Source: Marinobacter sp. JH2 (GTDB lineage: Bacteria > Pseudomonadota > Gammaproteobacteria > Pseudomonadales > Oleiphilaceae). Taken from it: DNA of 64,000 nt. The stretch covers positions 1,488,001 through 1,552,000 of the forward strand of contig NZ_CP037934.1 of NCBI RefSeq assembly GCF_004353225.1, written 5' to 3'. The notes below the pieces were generated by a model that made no database searches, was not told the DNA's origin, and saw only the letters and a program-made list of their open reading frames with translations. Below, one piece after another: positions 16,138-26,174 of this stretch. The position numbers were made by a program, and so were the translations under genes. How positions within the stretch are numbered: the stretch's first letter is position 1; every line of letters starts with the position of its first letter.

Positions 16138-16881
16138 TTAGAAGTCAACGCCAATACTTGCAAACGGGCCGGATAGCTTCACATCCAGCCGATCGTCGTC
16201 GTCTTCATAATCAATGGCCATCTCACGGTAGCCGGCGCGCAGGCGCAGTACCGCCACATCGAACTGACCGTAAACATTGACGTCGTACAATGAATCTCCG
16301 CTGTAGGAAATCACGTTGCCTTCACCACCAACGGATACTCCGGTGAACGGTAGATCGAAGCGAACGGATGCATAGCCTAAGGGCAATACGCCATCGACGG
16401 AGGTCTTACTGACTTTGCCGCCAATAGCTGTATCTCGCACGACAAGCTCAGCATCCATCTTCCGCGCCGTCAGCCCCAGATCAAGGTTTACCCAGTTGTC
16501 CAACACTTCGTAGTAGAAGGTGGCATCGAGCTGTTCGATGTCGAGATCGGATTTAACGTCTGCCCCCACGCCAACACCGATTTTGTCGAAGCCTTCAGGT
16601 CCAATTTCACCGCGGCCACTCTGGGAAATACCGGTGTAATTCAACCGTACGTTTGGCAGTACCGGGATGGGGTGTTCAAAGTTAGCGGTAAAATTGGCGT
16701 TGCCGTCGCTGCTCATATTGAGGTCTTTGTCGATATCGACAACGTCTCCCTTGTTAACCACGTCTCCGGAAAAATCCGAGTTCCAGTAGCTAACACTTGC
16801 GCCAGCGCCTACTACGTCGGCGCTGGCCAAAGGAGCAGCAAGTACCAAAGAACCACCCACGGCAATCATCAATTTACGCAT
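16138..16881 (-). CDS. TIGR04219-type outer membrane beta-barrel protein
   Basis: 247 residues with a signal peptide ([10 protein letters not shown] to LASAD). Alternating amphipathic strands run throughout, ending in a Phe (FASIGVDF), the usual C-terminal signal for BAM-dependent insertion. It matches the family of small predicted barrels found in marine gammaproteobacteria. The ATG at 16881 is preferred over the GTG at 16890 because ACAGG sits eight bases upstream. Function unknown. Confidence 0.75.
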   Translation of the reverse strand: MRKLMIAVGGSLVLAAPLASADVVGAGASVSYWNSDFSGDVVNKGDVVDIDKDLNMSSDGNANFTANFEHPIPVLPNVRLNYTGISQSGRGEIGPEGFDKIGVGVGADVKSDLDIEQLDATFYYEVLDNWVNLDLGLTARKMDAELVVRDTAIGGKVSKTSVDGVLPLGYASVRFDLPFTGVSVGGEGNVISYSGDSLYDVNVYGQFDVAVLRLRAGYREMAIDYEDDDDRLDVKLSGPFASIGVDF

Positions 16882-16917
16882 AACAAACACCTGTCGTTTA
16901 GGTTTTTATTGTAGTGA

Positions 16918-17631
16918 TCAGTCAAAACTGATGCCGAGACGACGACCTACTTCTTCATAGGTTTCGATCACGCTACCCAGCCCCTGGCGGAACCGGTCTT
17001 TATCCATCTTTTTGCGGGTTTCCTTATCCCAAATACGACAGCCATCCGGGCTGAACTCATCACCCAATACAATCTTGCCTTCACTGCGGCCAAATTCCAG
17101 TTTGTAATCAACCAGCAGCATGCCAGCCTCGTCAAACAGAGTTTTGAGCACGTCATTCACTTTGTAGGTCAATTCTTTCATCTGCGCCAGTTCGGCTTCT
17201 GACGCCCAACCGAAGCTCACCGCCAAAGATTCGTTGACCATAGGATCGTGCAAGGCATCATCTTTCAGGAACAGCTCGTAGGTTGGTGGGTTCAGCTCAA
17301 CACCTTCTTCCACACCGATTCTACGGCACAGGCTGCCAGCAGAGATGTTGCGCACAACGCATTCAACCGGAATCATATCGAGTTTTTTGACCAAAGATTC
17401 GGTGCCGGACAGCAGTCCTTCAAAGTGAGTCGGCACGCCGGCCGCTTCGAGCTTTTCCATCACAAAGGCATTAAATTTGTTGTTTACCATGCCTTTGCGG
17501 TTAAGCTGTTCTTTCTTCTCGCCGTCAAAGGCAGACGTGTCGTCCCGGAATACCAAAACGAAACGATTGGGGTCATCGGTGCGGTAAACAGATTTTGCCT
17601 TGCCCGCATACAGTTCTTCGCGCTTTTCCAT
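16918..17631 (-). CDS. purC: SAICAR synthetase (phosphoribosylaminoimidazole-succinocarboxamide synthase)
   Basis: 237 residues, the usual bacterial length. It joins CAIR and aspartate with ATP in purine synthesis. Family features: [11 protein letters not shown] at the start, [31 protein letters not shown] and [12 protein letters not shown]. The ATG at 17631 has GGAG upstream; the upstream TTG at 17643 overlaps that site. It lies downstream of dapA and bamC, a conserved gene order. Confidence 0.96.
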   Translation of the reverse strand: MEKREELYAGKAKSVYRTDDPNRFVLVFRDDTSAFDGEKKEQLNRKGMVNNKFNAFVMEKLEAAGVPTHFEGLLSGTESLVKKLDMIPVECVVRNISAGSLCRRIGVEEGVELNPPTYELFLKDDALHDPMVNESLAVSFGWASEAELAQMKELTYKVNDVLKTLFDEAGMLLVDYKLEFGRSEGKIVLGDEFSPDGCRIWDKETRKKMDKDRFRQGLGSVIETYEEVGRRLGISFD

Positions 17632-17675
17632 TAGGGTCTCCAAACGGTCGGCAGCCTGCCCGGCCGCCCCGTTAA

Positions 17676-18770
17676 TCAGTACAGATGTTCAAACAGTTTG
17701 GTAAGCAGGTCGGCACTGGCTTGCTCACCATTATAGGTGTCAACGCGCTCGGCCGTAACCGCCATGGCAGGGGCTGCCTGGCTGATTGTTACCGTGTGGG
17801 TATGAATGAGCTTTTCGTCGTCGCTGAACCAAGAAAACCAGCCGGGCGAACGTTCGTCTTCAGTGCGAAAATCCACCTGAACCCAACCAGCGCTGCGATC
17901 AATATCGACAATATTCGCGCCAATTTCTTCAAGTGATCGATTCACCTCAGCCCATGTTCGGCCGTAATCCAACTCGACCTCAACAGCTTTTGCCTGCTCG
18001 TTTTCCGAAATCAAACGAACCAGTGGCTTAGCCACCATGCCTGAAGCCGCCCTAGAGAACGATTTACTGTCCTCTTTCTGTTTCAAAAACTCCGCCAACT
18101 CACCCAAGAGTTTTTTCTGAAGCGCTTTCGATGGTTCGTTATCAGTTGAATCCGGGTTCCAGGCGACCAATCCCTCTGGCCCTTCATCGAATTCCAATAC
18201 CTGAGCACGAATTTCCGTCGTTTTACGACGAATACCAGGCGCTAGCCTTAATTGAACAAGCACCTTCGGTTCAGTCGCAGCCGGAGCGTTATCCAACTCG
18301 AGCAGAGTTCGGGCCGCTATGCTGAAGTTAGCCAGTTCGCTTTGCAAAACGCCCAACTGTGGGCTGTCGTGGGCAACACCCAATCCAGCTTGACTCATCC
18401 AAGCACTCGCCGCTGGCCATAAGCGCCCAGGCACATCGTTTACGAGCAACCACAACCGGCCGTCCAGTTCTTCGATAACGTAATTCTCGTCGAGAATATC
18501 GGACGTCATATCGGGAGGACGGGGAATGGTAGATGGGTACATTCGGCGGGAATCATCCGTGCGAATGCTGCGAATGGGCATGGCTTCGCCAAGACGGGAA
18601 TTATCATAGCCGGCAGGCACCACAATGGGCGTCCCTTCAGGCGCATTGACATAATCTTCGGAACGATCGGGCAAAAAGCCACAACCAGCCAGCGTGCCAG
18701 CAAACACAAACCCGGCAACAGGCCGGGCTAGAGATACAAGTTTGTAACGGGTTCTTCCAGGAACCTGCAT
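17676..18770 (-). CDS. bamC: outer membrane assembly lipoprotein BamC
   Basis: 364 residues; lipoprotein signal with lipobox LAGC and a Cys followed by [10 protein letters not shown]. The N-terminal unstructured segment ([21 protein letters not shown] region) is the part that contacts BamD in known BamC. Two helix-grip domains follow, the last with AGWVQVDF and [10 protein letters not shown]. It is longer than Pseudomonas/E. coli NlpB (about 344). The gene sits between dapA and purC as in many gammaproteobacteria. Confidence 0.92.
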   Translation of the reverse strand: MQVPGRTRYKLVSLARPVAGFVFAGTLAGCGFLPDRSEDYVNAPEGTPIVVPAGYDNSRLGEAMPIRSIRTDDSRRMYPSTIPRPPDMTSDILDENYVIEELDGRLWLLVNDVPGRLWPAASAWMSQAGLGVAHDSPQLGVLQSELANFSIAARTLLELDNAPAATEPKVLVQLRLAPGIRRKTTEIRAQVLEFDEGPEGLVAWNPDSTDNEPSKALQKKLLGELAEFLKQKEDSKSFSRAASGMVAKPLVRLISENEQAKAVEVELDYGRTWAEVNRSLEEIGANIVDIDRSAGWVQVDFRTEDERSPGWFSWFSDDEKLIHTHTVTISQAAPAMAVTAERVDTYNGEQASADLLTKLFEHLY

Positions 18771-18805
18771 CGGGTTACTCCGGTTGAGGAGAAAAGGAGT
18801 TGGCC

Positions 18806-19684
18806 TCAGAGAACACCTGAAGCCTTGAGTGCGTCTTCCACTTCACCTTGGAACTTCTCGCTGAGCGGAGTCAGCGGCAGACGAATCCCTTCACCAATTA
18901 CGCCCATATGCTGCAGAGCCCATTTAACCGGAATCGGGTTCGCTTCCAGAAACAGCTTGTGGTTTAAGGGGGTCAATTGCTCGTTCAGCCGGCGGGTCTC
19001 TTCTTCATTCCCGGCGATTGCGGCCTCACACAACTGTGACATGCCCTTTGGCGCGACATTAGCGGTAACTGACACATTCCCTTTAGCGCCCGCGAGCATA
19101 AGTTCTGCTGCCGTGGCGTCATCTCCGGAGTAGACGGCCAAGCGCCCGGCCAAGCCTTCAATCAACTCGATTCCACGAGGGATATTGCCGGTTGCATCTT
19201 TGATGCCGACAATATTGGGAATATCAGCAAGACGCAGAACCGTTTCGTTCAACATATCGCAGGCGGTACGCCCGGGCACGTTGTATACAATCTGGCTCAT
19301 AGCTGGCACAGCTTCTGCGATGGCTTTGAAATGCTGATACAAGCCTTCCTGAGTTGGTTTGTTGTAATACGGCACAACCAACAAACACGCATCCGCACCT
19401 AGTTTATGGGCTTCTGTGGTCAGGTCGATCGCTTCCCGGGTACTGTTACCGCCGCTACCGGCGATCACAGGGATCCTGCCGTCCACTCGTTTTATGATAT
19501 GGCCGATCACCCGACAATGCTCTTTCGGGTCCAAAGTGGCGGACTCACCAGTGGTGCCCACAGCCACAATGCCATGAGTGCCATTTTCGATATGAAAGTC
19601 CACTAGTTTGTCCAAATCTTCCCAGTGAATATCACCATTGGGATGCATGGGCGTAACTAGTGCGACGAGGCTACCCGTAATCAT
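18806..19684 (-). CDS. dapA: 4-hydroxy-tetrahydrodipicolinate synthase
   Basis: 292 residues, a full-length TIM-barrel lyase. It condenses pyruvate with aspartate semialdehyde in lysine and diaminopimelate synthesis. Visible motifs: GTTGESATL, the Tyr of YNVPGRT, and the Schiff-base Lys in VGIKDATGN. It is the first gene of the dapA-bamC-purC run, 35 bp before bamC, and divergent from bcp. Confidence 0.97.
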   Translation of the reverse strand: MITGSLVALVTPMHPNGDIHWEDLDKLVDFHIENGTHGIVAVGTTGESATLDPKEHCRVIGHIIKRVDGRIPVIAGSGGNSTREAIDLTTEAHKLGADACLLVVPYYNKPTQEGLYQHFKAIAEAVPAMSQIVYNVPGRTACDMLNETVLRLADIPNIVGIKDATGNIPRGIELIEGLAGRLAVYSGDDATAAELMLAGAKGNVSVTANVAPKGMSQLCEAAIAGNEEETRRLNEQLTPLNHKLFLEANPIPVKWALQHMGVIGEGIRLPLTPLSEKFQGEVEDALKASGVL

Positions 19685-19758
19685 AAAAACTCCGTCCGAA
19701 TTAAACCGATATGGTAATGTTGGGCTCGAACTGACACAAGGGAATTAAAGGAGATGTC

Positions 19759-20226
19759 ATGTCATCCGTAGCATTGAATCAGCCTGTACCCGATTTTCAG
19801 GCCCAGGCCACCGGTGATCAATCAATTACCCTGGCTGGCCTTAAGGGTAAAAACGTTATTATCTACTTTTATCCGAAAGACAACACCCCCGGATGCACCA
19901 CCGAAGGCCAAGATTTTCGTGATCGCATGGAGCAATTCTCGGCTCTGGACACTGAAATATTCGGTGTTTCCCGCGACAGCTTGCGTGTACACGAGAACTT
20001 TCGTGCCAAGTACGAGTTCCCGTTTCACCTGATTTCAGACAAAGACGAAGACCTGTGCAAGCTTTTTGATGTTATTAAGCTCAAAAAGCTTTATGGCAAA
20101 GAGCATTTGGGCATTGAAAGAAGTACCTTCCTGGTTGATAAGGAAGGTGTACTCCGTCAAGAATGGCGCGGTGTTAAAGTAAAAGGCCACGCCGATGAGG
20201 TACTAGACGCCGTCAAAGCTCTATAA
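19759..20226 (+). CDS. bcp: thioredoxin-dependent peroxiredoxin, BCP/PrxQ type
   Basis: 155 residues. Reduces hydroperoxides using thioredoxin. The peroxidatic Cys46 is in DNTPGCTTEG. The second Cys found five residues later in E. coli BCP is absent (Gln51); the only other Cys is in DLCKLF. It may therefore work as a 1-Cys type or use the distant Cys. A GGAG ribosome site precedes the ATG. Confidence 0.93.
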   Translation: MSSVALNQPVPDFQAQATGDQSITLAGLKGKNVIIYFYPKDNTPGCTTEGQDFRDRMEQFSALDTEIFGVSRDSLRVHENFRAKYEFPFHLISDKDEDLCKLFDVIKLKKLYGKEHLGIERSTFLVDKEGVLRQEWRGVKVKGHADEVLDAVKAL

Positions 20227-20228
20227 CC

Positions 20229-21305
20229 CTAGCCTTCCGCTGCCGGTGGGGAAGCCACATTTTTCACCGGCCAAGCTGCGAATATTGCCTTCAGCATGGT
20301 TGCCAGCGGTATCGCAAAGAAAACACCCCACAACCCCCATACACCACCAAAAAACAGTACCGCGATAATGATCGCAACCGGGTGCAGGTTGTTCACTTCC
20401 GAAAACAACACCGGCACCAACACATTACCGTCTAACGCCTGGATGATGCCGTATACCACCATCACCCAAATAAAATGGCTGCCCCAACCGAACGCAAACA
20501 GCCCAATCACCGCAACCGGAATGGTGACCACCGCCGCGCCAATGTACGGAATCACCACGCTAATCCCCACCAACAACGACAGCAAAGCCGCATAAGGCAT
20601 GCCCAAGACTTTAAACGCGATGTAGGTCGCCGAGCCCACGATTAAGATTTCCAGCGCTTTGCCTCGGACATAATTGGCACACTGCATGTTCACCTCACGC
20701 CAGATGCCAATCATCATCGGACGTTGCTTTGGCAATAACCGCGCGAACGAGCTCACCAGCAATTCCCGATCTTTCAGGAAGAAGAACACCAGAATGGGCA
20801 CCAAGACCATATAGATCAGAAGCGCGACGAGGTCCGGTATGCTGGATAGCGAGAACGACACCAGCCACTGGGTTATATGAGCCACTTCCGTAGAAACCTG
20901 CTGGTACACTGCGTTGACCGCCTCAGCGGAGACCAAATGCGGATACTCGTCGGGCAAGACCTCCAGATACGATTGGAGCTCGCGAATGATTCGTGGCGCT
21001 TCTTTCGCGAGATTCGACACCTGCGACCAAATCAGTGGCAGCAAGCCGAAGAGAAAGCCCACCAGCACTCCGAGAAACATCAGAAATACACTGATGATCG
21101 CCACAAAGTCCGGCACGCCCCACCGTTGCAGTTTGAGCACCAACCCTTGCAGAATAAAGGCAACAATCAAGGAAGCAATAGCCGGTGCCAGCATCGCCCC
21201 GAACCACACAATAAAAACGGTGCCCGCCAACAAGATGAGAAACAGCACCACCGCCTCTTCATCCGAAAAGTATTTATTCGCGAGATCTCGCAAGACTCTG
21301 ATCAT
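20229..21305 (-). CDS. AI-2E/PerM family membrane transporter
   Basis: 358 residues with about eight hydrophobic segments in the PerM pattern: two helices near the N terminus, one after about residue 60, a soluble middle with an ELQSYLE helix, then five helices. Conserved ALLSLLVGISVVIPYIGA and the DGNVLVPVLFSEVNNLHPV segment identify the family. The real substrate is unclear; some members export AI-2, others exchange Na+/H+. It converges on bcp with 2 bp between the stops. Confidence 0.85.
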   Translation of the reverse strand: MIRVLRDLANKYFSDEEAVVLFLILLAGTVFIVWFGAMLAPAIASLIVAFILQGLVLKLQRWGVPDFVAIISVFLMFLGVLVGFLFGLLPLIWSQVSNLAKEAPRIIRELQSYLEVLPDEYPHLVSAEAVNAVYQQVSTEVAHITQWLVSFSLSSIPDLVALLIYMVLVPILVFFFLKDRELLVSSFARLLPKQRPMMIGIWREVNMQCANYVRGKALEILIVGSATYIAFKVLGMPYAALLSLLVGISVVIPYIGAAVVTIPVAVIGLFAFGWGSHFIWVMVVYGIIQALDGNVLVPVLFSEVNNLHPVAIIIAVLFFGGVWGLWGVFFAIPLATMLKAIFAAWPVKNVASPPAAEG

Positions 21306-21320
21306 GAAACGCTCCGACGA

Positions 21321-21563
21321 TTATCCGCCGCACTCTATCACGAACCGGTATTCACCGTTATCTTCCTTATTGCTAAGGAGTTCGTGAGCGGATAATTTTA
21401 TATAGGCAGGAATATCCCGTGCTGACCCAGCATCCGTAGCGATCACTTCCAAACACTCACCGGAGGCCATTGCATTAAGCTCTAACTTGGTTTTCAGTAG
21501 CGGCATCGGACAACGAAGCCCACTTGCATCCAGAGTTCTGTCAGCCATCTTGGGAAACACCAT
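21321..21563 (-). CDS. TusA/SirA-like sulfurtransferase
   Basis: 80 residues. Small sulfur-carrier fold with the active Cys in GLRCPMPLLK. Family proteins pass sulfur to tRNA modification or molybdenum cofactor synthesis. A later ATG at 21548 gives MADRTLDASG, the more usual family start, but neither start has a good ribosome site. It lies 15 bp upstream of the PerM-type gene. Confidence 0.85.
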   Translation of the reverse strand: MVFPKMADRTLDASGLRCPMPLLKTKLELNAMASGECLEVIATDAGSARDIPAYIKLSAHELLSNKEDNGEYRFVIECGG

Positions 21564-21717
21564 TAATATTCATTCAACAATGGGCAAGCATTATGCCGAC
21601 AGTGTTACTCTAATGCATCAAAACAGTTGGTAATACTGCCCGGGGCCATTGCACGAAGCACCATAGAGCCGTTTGCAGCAAAACCCACACACTCTTGTTG
21701 AGGCAACATCAAAGTTC

Positions 21718-23187
21718 ATGACGCTCCTTCGCACCAATCGCCGCACCTTTACACTTTTTAGTGCGGCCGCCCTGTTCACAGCGTTTCTCGTAACACCCGC
21801 GGTAAAGGCTGACTCAACACCCTTGCCCTCGTTTGGCGGCAGTGGTGGGCTGATAGCCGGCCAACAGGAGGCCAGCATTGGCGAGCAGGTGATGACCTCT
21901 ATTCGGCGGTCGGCGCCGCAGGTGCAAGACCCCTTGGTGTATGACTACTTAAACAACGTGATTTATCGGTTGGTGCCGTTCGCCCCTCTGGATAATAGAA
22001 ACCTCAAGCTTGTTCTCATCGACAGCCCCGCACTTAATGCGTTCGCTGTGCCGGGCGGTGTGGTTGGAGTAAATGGCGGACTCTTTCTTAATGCCACTAC
22101 AGAACAACAGTTTGCTTCGGTACTCGCACACGAATTGGCTCACTTGAGCCAACGCCACTTTGCGCGGCGCATGGAGCAACAGGAAACCAGCACACCGTTA
22201 ACATTGGCTGGCATGATCGCCGGCATCATCCTCTCTGCCGTCACCCAATCTGACATTGGTATAGCCGCTATCGCGGGCACACAGGCCATGGCCATTCAAA
22301 ACATGCTGTCCTACAGCCGGGCTCATGAACAAGAAGCCGACCGTGTGGGCCTGGACATTCTCGCCAATGCCGGTCTTGACCCAAGAGGCATGCCCGAGAT
22401 GTTCGAAATCATGATGCGGCAGAACCGCCTGCAAGGGAACAAGATGCCGGAATATCTCTCAACCCACCCGCTGACACAGAGCCGTGTCTCCGACACGCAA
22501 AATCGGGCTGAGCAATACCCCAGCAAGACGGTGCACGACAGTCAGGAATACCACCTGATGCGCAGCCGCTTGCAGGTTCATTACGCCAACACTCCCGCAT
22601 CGGCTGTCGAGATATTCGAGTCGTACTTGAATCGAGACGACGCTAAAAAGAACGATGCGATACGCTACGGACTTGCCGTGGCCTATAAAGAAAACAAGCA
22701 ACTGGATAAAGCTGAAAGCATTCTGCGGGAACTTCTATCGAAAAATCCGGGGCGTATTACGTTCCAAGTATCTCTCGCTGAAGTCTATACCGAGCAAAAG
22801 CGCTACGAAGATGCCCGAGACATTCTGAAAACAGCACTATCAAGAAACCCAAGTAATTACCCGATCACCTGGGCATTAGCCAGGCTTGAGATTGCGGATG
22901 GCAATGGCTCTGCAGCCGCCAGTCATCTAAAAGAACTGACCCGCCAGCGCCCTTCCGGCGACCAGATTTGGCTCCGGCTTGCGGAAGCTGAAGGCATGGC
23001 AAGAAACATCGTCGGCGTTCATAGAGCGAGAGCGGAATACGATGCCTTGCGAGGGGACTACCGGTCCGCTCAGCGCCAGCTGAGGCAAGCTCAGGAGAAA
23101 CTGCCCGCGGGCTCTTCGGAACGACAGGTGGTTAGCGAACGGCTGAGCGAAATCGCCAGCCGCATTCAGCAAGCCAACAGATCCTGA
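21718..23187 (+). CDS. bepA: M48 metalloprotease with TPR repeats, BepA-like
   Basis: 489 residues. Periplasmic Zn protease/chaperone that helps LptD and BAM assembly in E. coli. A signal peptide ends at VKADS. The zinc motif HELAH is at 138-142, with the third ligand Glu in EQEADRVG. The C-terminal half (about 270-480) is built of TPR helices. I chose the ATG at 21718 as it begins the signal peptide; the TTG at 21673 would add 15 residues. Confidence 0.9.
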   Translation: MTLLRTNRRTFTLFSAAALFTAFLVTPAVKADSTPLPSFGGSGGLIAGQQEASIGEQVMTSIRRSAPQVQDPLVYDYLNNVIYRLVPFAPLDNRNLKLVLIDSPALNAFAVPGGVVGVNGGLFLNATTEQQFASVLAHELAHLSQRHFARRMEQQETSTPLTLAGMIAGIILSAVTQSDIGIAAIAGTQAMAIQNMLSYSRAHEQEADRVGLDILANAGLDPRGMPEMFEIMMRQNRLQGNKMPEYLSTHPLTQSRVSDTQNRAEQYPSKTVHDSQEYHLMRSRLQVHYANTPASAVEIFESYLNRDDAKKNDAIRYGLAVAYKENKQLDKAESILRELLSKNPGRITFQVSLAEVYTEQKRYEDARDILKTALSRNPSNYPITWALARLEIADGNGSAAASHLKELTRQRPSGDQIWLRLAEAEGMARNIVGVHRARAEYDALRGDYRSAQRQLRQAQEKLPAGSSERQVVSERLSEIASRIQQANRS

Positions 23188-23205
23188 TCAGGACCTACCA
23201 ACCCA

Positions 23206-24270
23206 TCAAGAGGCGTTACCAGCCGCCTTGAGGTTCATACCTTTCGTGAAATTCAACATGCGCTTGAGAGGGCGCAAGGCGTCTTCACGAAGGGTCGGGT
23301 CAACGTGCACTTCCTGATCACCGGTTTCAAGCACATGAAGCAGGTTCTCCAAACCGTTCATCGCCATCCAGGGACATTGTGCACAGCTCCGGCATGTAGC
23401 GCCGTTCCCAGCTGTCGGTGCCTCAATCAGTGTTTTATTCGGGGCCAACTGCTGCATCTTGTAGAAGATGCCGTTGTCCGTGGCCACAATAAATTCTTCA
23501 TTCGGCATGCTCTGTACCGCATGGATCAACTGCGATGTTGAGCCCACCACGTCAGCCATTTCGACGACTGCGTCAGGTGACTCGGGGTGCACCAGAATCG
23601 CAGCATTAGGGTACAGCGCTTTCAAATCTTCAAGTCCTCTCGATTTGAATTCTTCGTGCACGATGCAGGAGCCGTCCCACAAGAGCACGTCAGCGCCGGT
23701 TGTTTTCTGTACGTAATGACCCAAATGCTTGTCGGGTGCCCAGAGAATCTTTTCTCCCTTGGCATCCAGGTCTTCTACAATAGCCTGTGCACAGCTTGAG
23801 GTGACCACCCAGTCTGCCCTCGCCTTAACGGCCGCAGATGTGTTGGCATACACGACCACGGTGCGATCGGGGTGCTGATCACAGAAATCTGAAAACTCGT
23901 CTGCGGGACAACCAACGTCTAGCGAACAGGTCGCTTCAAGTGTTGGCATCAACACGCGTTTTTCAGGGTTTAGAATCTTCGCTGTTTCGCCCATAAACCG
24001 GACACCGGCCACGACCACGGTCGTGGCTGAATGCTGGTTACCGAAACGCGCCATTTCCAAAGAGTCAGCCACACAGCCGCCCGTTTCTTCAGCCAATCGC
24101 TGGATATCAGGGTCGGTATAGTAATGAGCAACCAGCACAGCATCTTTGTCTAAAAGTACCTGTTTGATGCGGGCCTCAAGCTCGGCTTTCTCGTTAGTGC
24201 TGAGAGGCTTAGGCTCAGCGGCATGAGCCAGGTGTTCCTGAACAAGGATACGGTCTTGCGCTCGTGTCAT
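23206..24270 (-). CDS. nadA: quinolinate synthase
   Basis: 354 residues. Makes quinolinate from iminoaspartate and dihydroxyacetone phosphate with a 4Fe-4S cluster, for NAD synthesis. Cluster Cys candidates are in [23 protein letters not shown] and the last motif [22 protein letters not shown] is the substrate strand. The ATG at 24270 gives the family length; an open GTG upstream at 24351 would add 27 unlikely residues. It stands alone, converging on bepA. Confidence 0.95.
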   Translation of the reverse strand: MTRAQDRILVQEHLAHAAEPKPLSTNEKAELEARIKQVLLDKDAVLVAHYYTDPDIQRLAEETGGCVADSLEMARFGNQHSATTVVVAGVRFMGETAKILNPEKRVLMPTLEATCSLDVGCPADEFSDFCDQHPDRTVVVYANTSAAVKARADWVVTSSCAQAIVEDLDAKGEKILWAPDKHLGHYVQKTTGADVLLWDGSCIVHEEFKSRGLEDLKALYPNAAILVHPESPDAVVEMADVVGSTSQLIHAVQSMPNEEFIVATDNGIFYKMQQLAPNKTLIEAPTAGNGATCRSCAQCPWMAMNGLENLLHVLETGDQEVHVDPTLREDALRPLKRMLNFTKGMNLKAAGNAS

Positions 24271-24367
24271 TGATGGATCTCTGCGTTGAACGTTACAGGC
24301 CGAGTATATCACTTCCCCATTTGAATTGAGGACAGTGAGACATCTCCCCAAAAACTGCAGGCAAAAA

Positions 24368-24391
24368 AAAAGAGCCCGAAGGCTCTTTTTT
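24368..24391. terminator. intrinsic terminator between nadA and tRNA-Lys
   Basis: The stem AAAAGAGCC / GGCTCTTTT has a CGAA loop and symmetric A- and T-runs. On the minus strand it ends the tRNA-Lys transcript. Confidence 0.8.
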
Positions 24392-24423
24392 CGAGCAAAA
24401 CCACTAGTCCGGCTTTGCTATGT

Positions 24424-24499
24424 TGGTGGGTCGTGATGGATTCGAACCATCGACCAATTGGTTAAAAGCCAACTGCTCTACCAACTGAGCTAACGACCC
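24424..24499 (-). tRNA. tRNA-Lys(TTT), copy 1
   Basis: 76 nt on the minus strand, GGGTCGTTAG to CGACCCACCA with CCA encoded. The anticodon loop CTTTTAA gives TTT. The T arm GATGGTTCGAATCCATC is intact. Identical to the copy at 24560-24635. Confidence 0.97.
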
Positions 24500-24559
24500 A
24501 TAACTGGTATTGCCGGTTTTTCACCCGACGAACAACGGAAAAATCCGGTGCTCTGAAAT

Positions 24560-24635
24560 TGGTGGGTCGTGATGGATTCGAACCATCGACCAATTGGTTA
24601 AAAGCCAACTGCTCTACCAACTGAGCTAACGACCC
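24560..24635 (-). tRNA. tRNA-Lys(TTT), copy 2
   Basis: 76 nt, same sequence as the neighbouring copy 60 bp away and upstream of it in transcription order. Both probably come from one transcript started at the promoter at 24649-24676. Confidence 0.97.
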
Positions 24636-24648
24636 AATGGAGACGCGT

Positions 24649-24676
24649 ATATTAATGATATTTTTGTGCTGATCAA
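24649..24676 (-). promoter_or_regulatory. sigma-70-type promoter of the tRNA-Lys pair
   Basis: On the minus strand TTGATC (24676-24671), a 16-bp spacer and TAATAT (24654-24649). It ends 13 bp before the tRNA start. Confidence 0.6.
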
Positions 24677-24752
24677 CCCCTTTTTCAGGGTTTTTTGATT
24701 TTTTTCAGATACTGACTAAACACCGATCAACTTGGTGGTTATGCGAACAATT

Positions 24753-25517
24753 TCACGCTTCACCTAGAAACTTTCGAGCCAGATCGGCTGCACTGGAATC
24801 CGGGTAATGATCCACCACCATCTGCATTCGACGTTTAGCTTCGCCTTTCTCACCCAACTTGTCGAGCGTCACACCTAGTTTGTATACCGCATCGGCCGCT
24901 TTACGATGATCATCATAGCGGGTAGCCACGATCGTAAAAGCTTGCTTGGCTTGCTCAAGCTGAGGTTTAGCCAGATACACTTCACCCAGCCAATAATAGG
25001 CATTAACGGTTAAGTCGCCTTCCGGGTATTGATCAACGAACTCGTATAGCTGAGTAATCGCATCGTCATAGGCCTTTTGATTGCGGATCAGATCGATAAT
25101 CTGATTATAGGCTTGCCGTTCCTCCGCATCTGGCCCTCGATATTTACGCACTTCCGGCTTGGCCGTCGATGACCCAGGGCCGCTTGCTTCACCACTTGAT
25201 GACGAAGCCTTTTCTTCCATTGTTTTCGACAAATCGAGTATTCGCTGGTCGAGGTCGACGTATCGATCCCTTCCTTGCTGCTGCAGTTTCCGGATTTCGT
25301 ACTGCTGCTCTTCCACCGTTCCCTGAAGCCGCCGTACATCGCCCTGAAGCTGTTGAATCATATAAAACAACTCGGCCGTTGCCTGGCTGTTGCCAGCCTT
25401 ACGCTGGGCTTCTGATGCGGTATTCTGATATGCAGGCGTCGACGACTGTGCAGCAACTGCTCCCGCCAGACCGAAGCCTAGCGGGATGAGCACGGCCGCC
25501 ATGAGTGTTTGTCTCAT
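24753..25517 (-). CDS. cpoB: Tol-Pal system protein CpoB (YbgF)
   Basis: 254 residues, periplasmic. A signal peptide (to AVAAQS) is followed by a coiled coil at about 48-100 (Gln/Glu-rich, trimerisation region). A low-complexity Ser/Gly linker and C-terminal TPR repeats (about 130-250, YNQIIDLIR to SSAADLARKFLGE) come after. Links peptidoglycan synthesis to Tol-driven constriction. It is the last gene of the tol-pal run, downstream of pal. Confidence 0.93.
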   Translation of the reverse strand: MRQTLMAAVLIPLGFGLAGAVAAQSSTPAYQNTASEAQRKAGNSQATAELFYMIQQLQGDVRRLQGTVEEQQYEIRKLQQQGRDRYVDLDQRILDLSKTMEEKASSSSGEASGPGSSTAKPEVRKYRGPDAEERQAYNQIIDLIRNQKAYDDAITQLYEFVDQYPEGDLTVNAYYWLGEVYLAKPQLEQAKQAFTIVATRYDDHRKAADAVYKLGVTLDKLGEKGEAKRRMQMVVDHYPDSSAADLARKFLGEA

Positions 25518-25542
25518 GGGTCAGTCCGTTTATTAACGTTCA

Positions 25543-26124
25543 TTACTTGAAAATCAGCTCAACGCGACGGTTCTGGCCATAAGCGCTTTCGCTGGAGCCA
25601 CGAACCACCGGCTTCTCTTCACCATAGCTTACGGTTTCGATCTGGCCACGTGAAGCACCATTCACAACAAGGAAGCGCTCAACGGCTTTGGCACGACGTT
25701 CGCCCAGAGCAAGGTTGTATTCCTTGCTGCCGCGTTCGTCTGCATGACCTTCAAGACGTACTTGCTGGCGCGGGTTGCTAGACAGGAAGCGAGCATGGGT
25801 TACGAGCGCGTTGCGGGCTTCTTGCTTAATCTCGGAGGTGTCGAAATCGAAGTAGAAGGTTGTGATGTTGCGCAAAGCTTCTTGCTCTGCTTTCGCACGA
25901 GCTTCGGCGCGCTCTTCATCACTTAGAACCGAAGAGGAAACACCCTCACCGTCTTCACCGCCGTAAACAGTAGAACCGCCTTCTTGATCAATCGCAGCAA
26001 CGTCTGGGCCGGAATCGTAACCGTACTCTCCGTCTTCCATGGTGTCGCCAGTCGAGCTACAACCCGCAACCAGACCAAAAGACAACAACATCGCAAATGC
26101 TTTGTTTTGTGCAGACACTTTCAT
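25543..26124 (-). CDS. pal: peptidoglycan-associated lipoprotein Pal
   Basis: 193 residues. Lipoprotein signal with lipobox VAGC, then an acidic linker and an OmpA-like peptidoglycan-binding domain with TFYFDFDTSEI, LEGHADERGSKEYNLALGERRA and YGEEKP. The ATG at 26124 follows AAGGAAGG; an upstream in-frame start at 26145 would add seven charged residues. It anchors the outer membrane and binds TolB. Confidence 0.96.
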   Translation of the reverse strand: MKVSAQNKAFAMLLSFGLVAGCSSTGDTMEDGEYGYDSGPDVAAIDQEGGSTVYGGEDGEGVSSSVLSDEERAEARAKAEQEALRNITTFYFDFDTSEIKQEARNALVTHARFLSSNPRQQVRLEGHADERGSKEYNLALGERRAKAVERFLVVNGASRGQIETVSYGEEKPVVRGSSESAYGQNRRVELIFK

Positions 26125-26174
26125 AACTACCTTCCTTCTCTTCATGACATTGACTTTCTTTGGCTATAAGGCGA

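Noticed and set aside
24424..24635. Repeat pair that could suggest a CRISPR or mobile repeat
   Set aside because: These are two complete tRNA-Lys genes in tandem.
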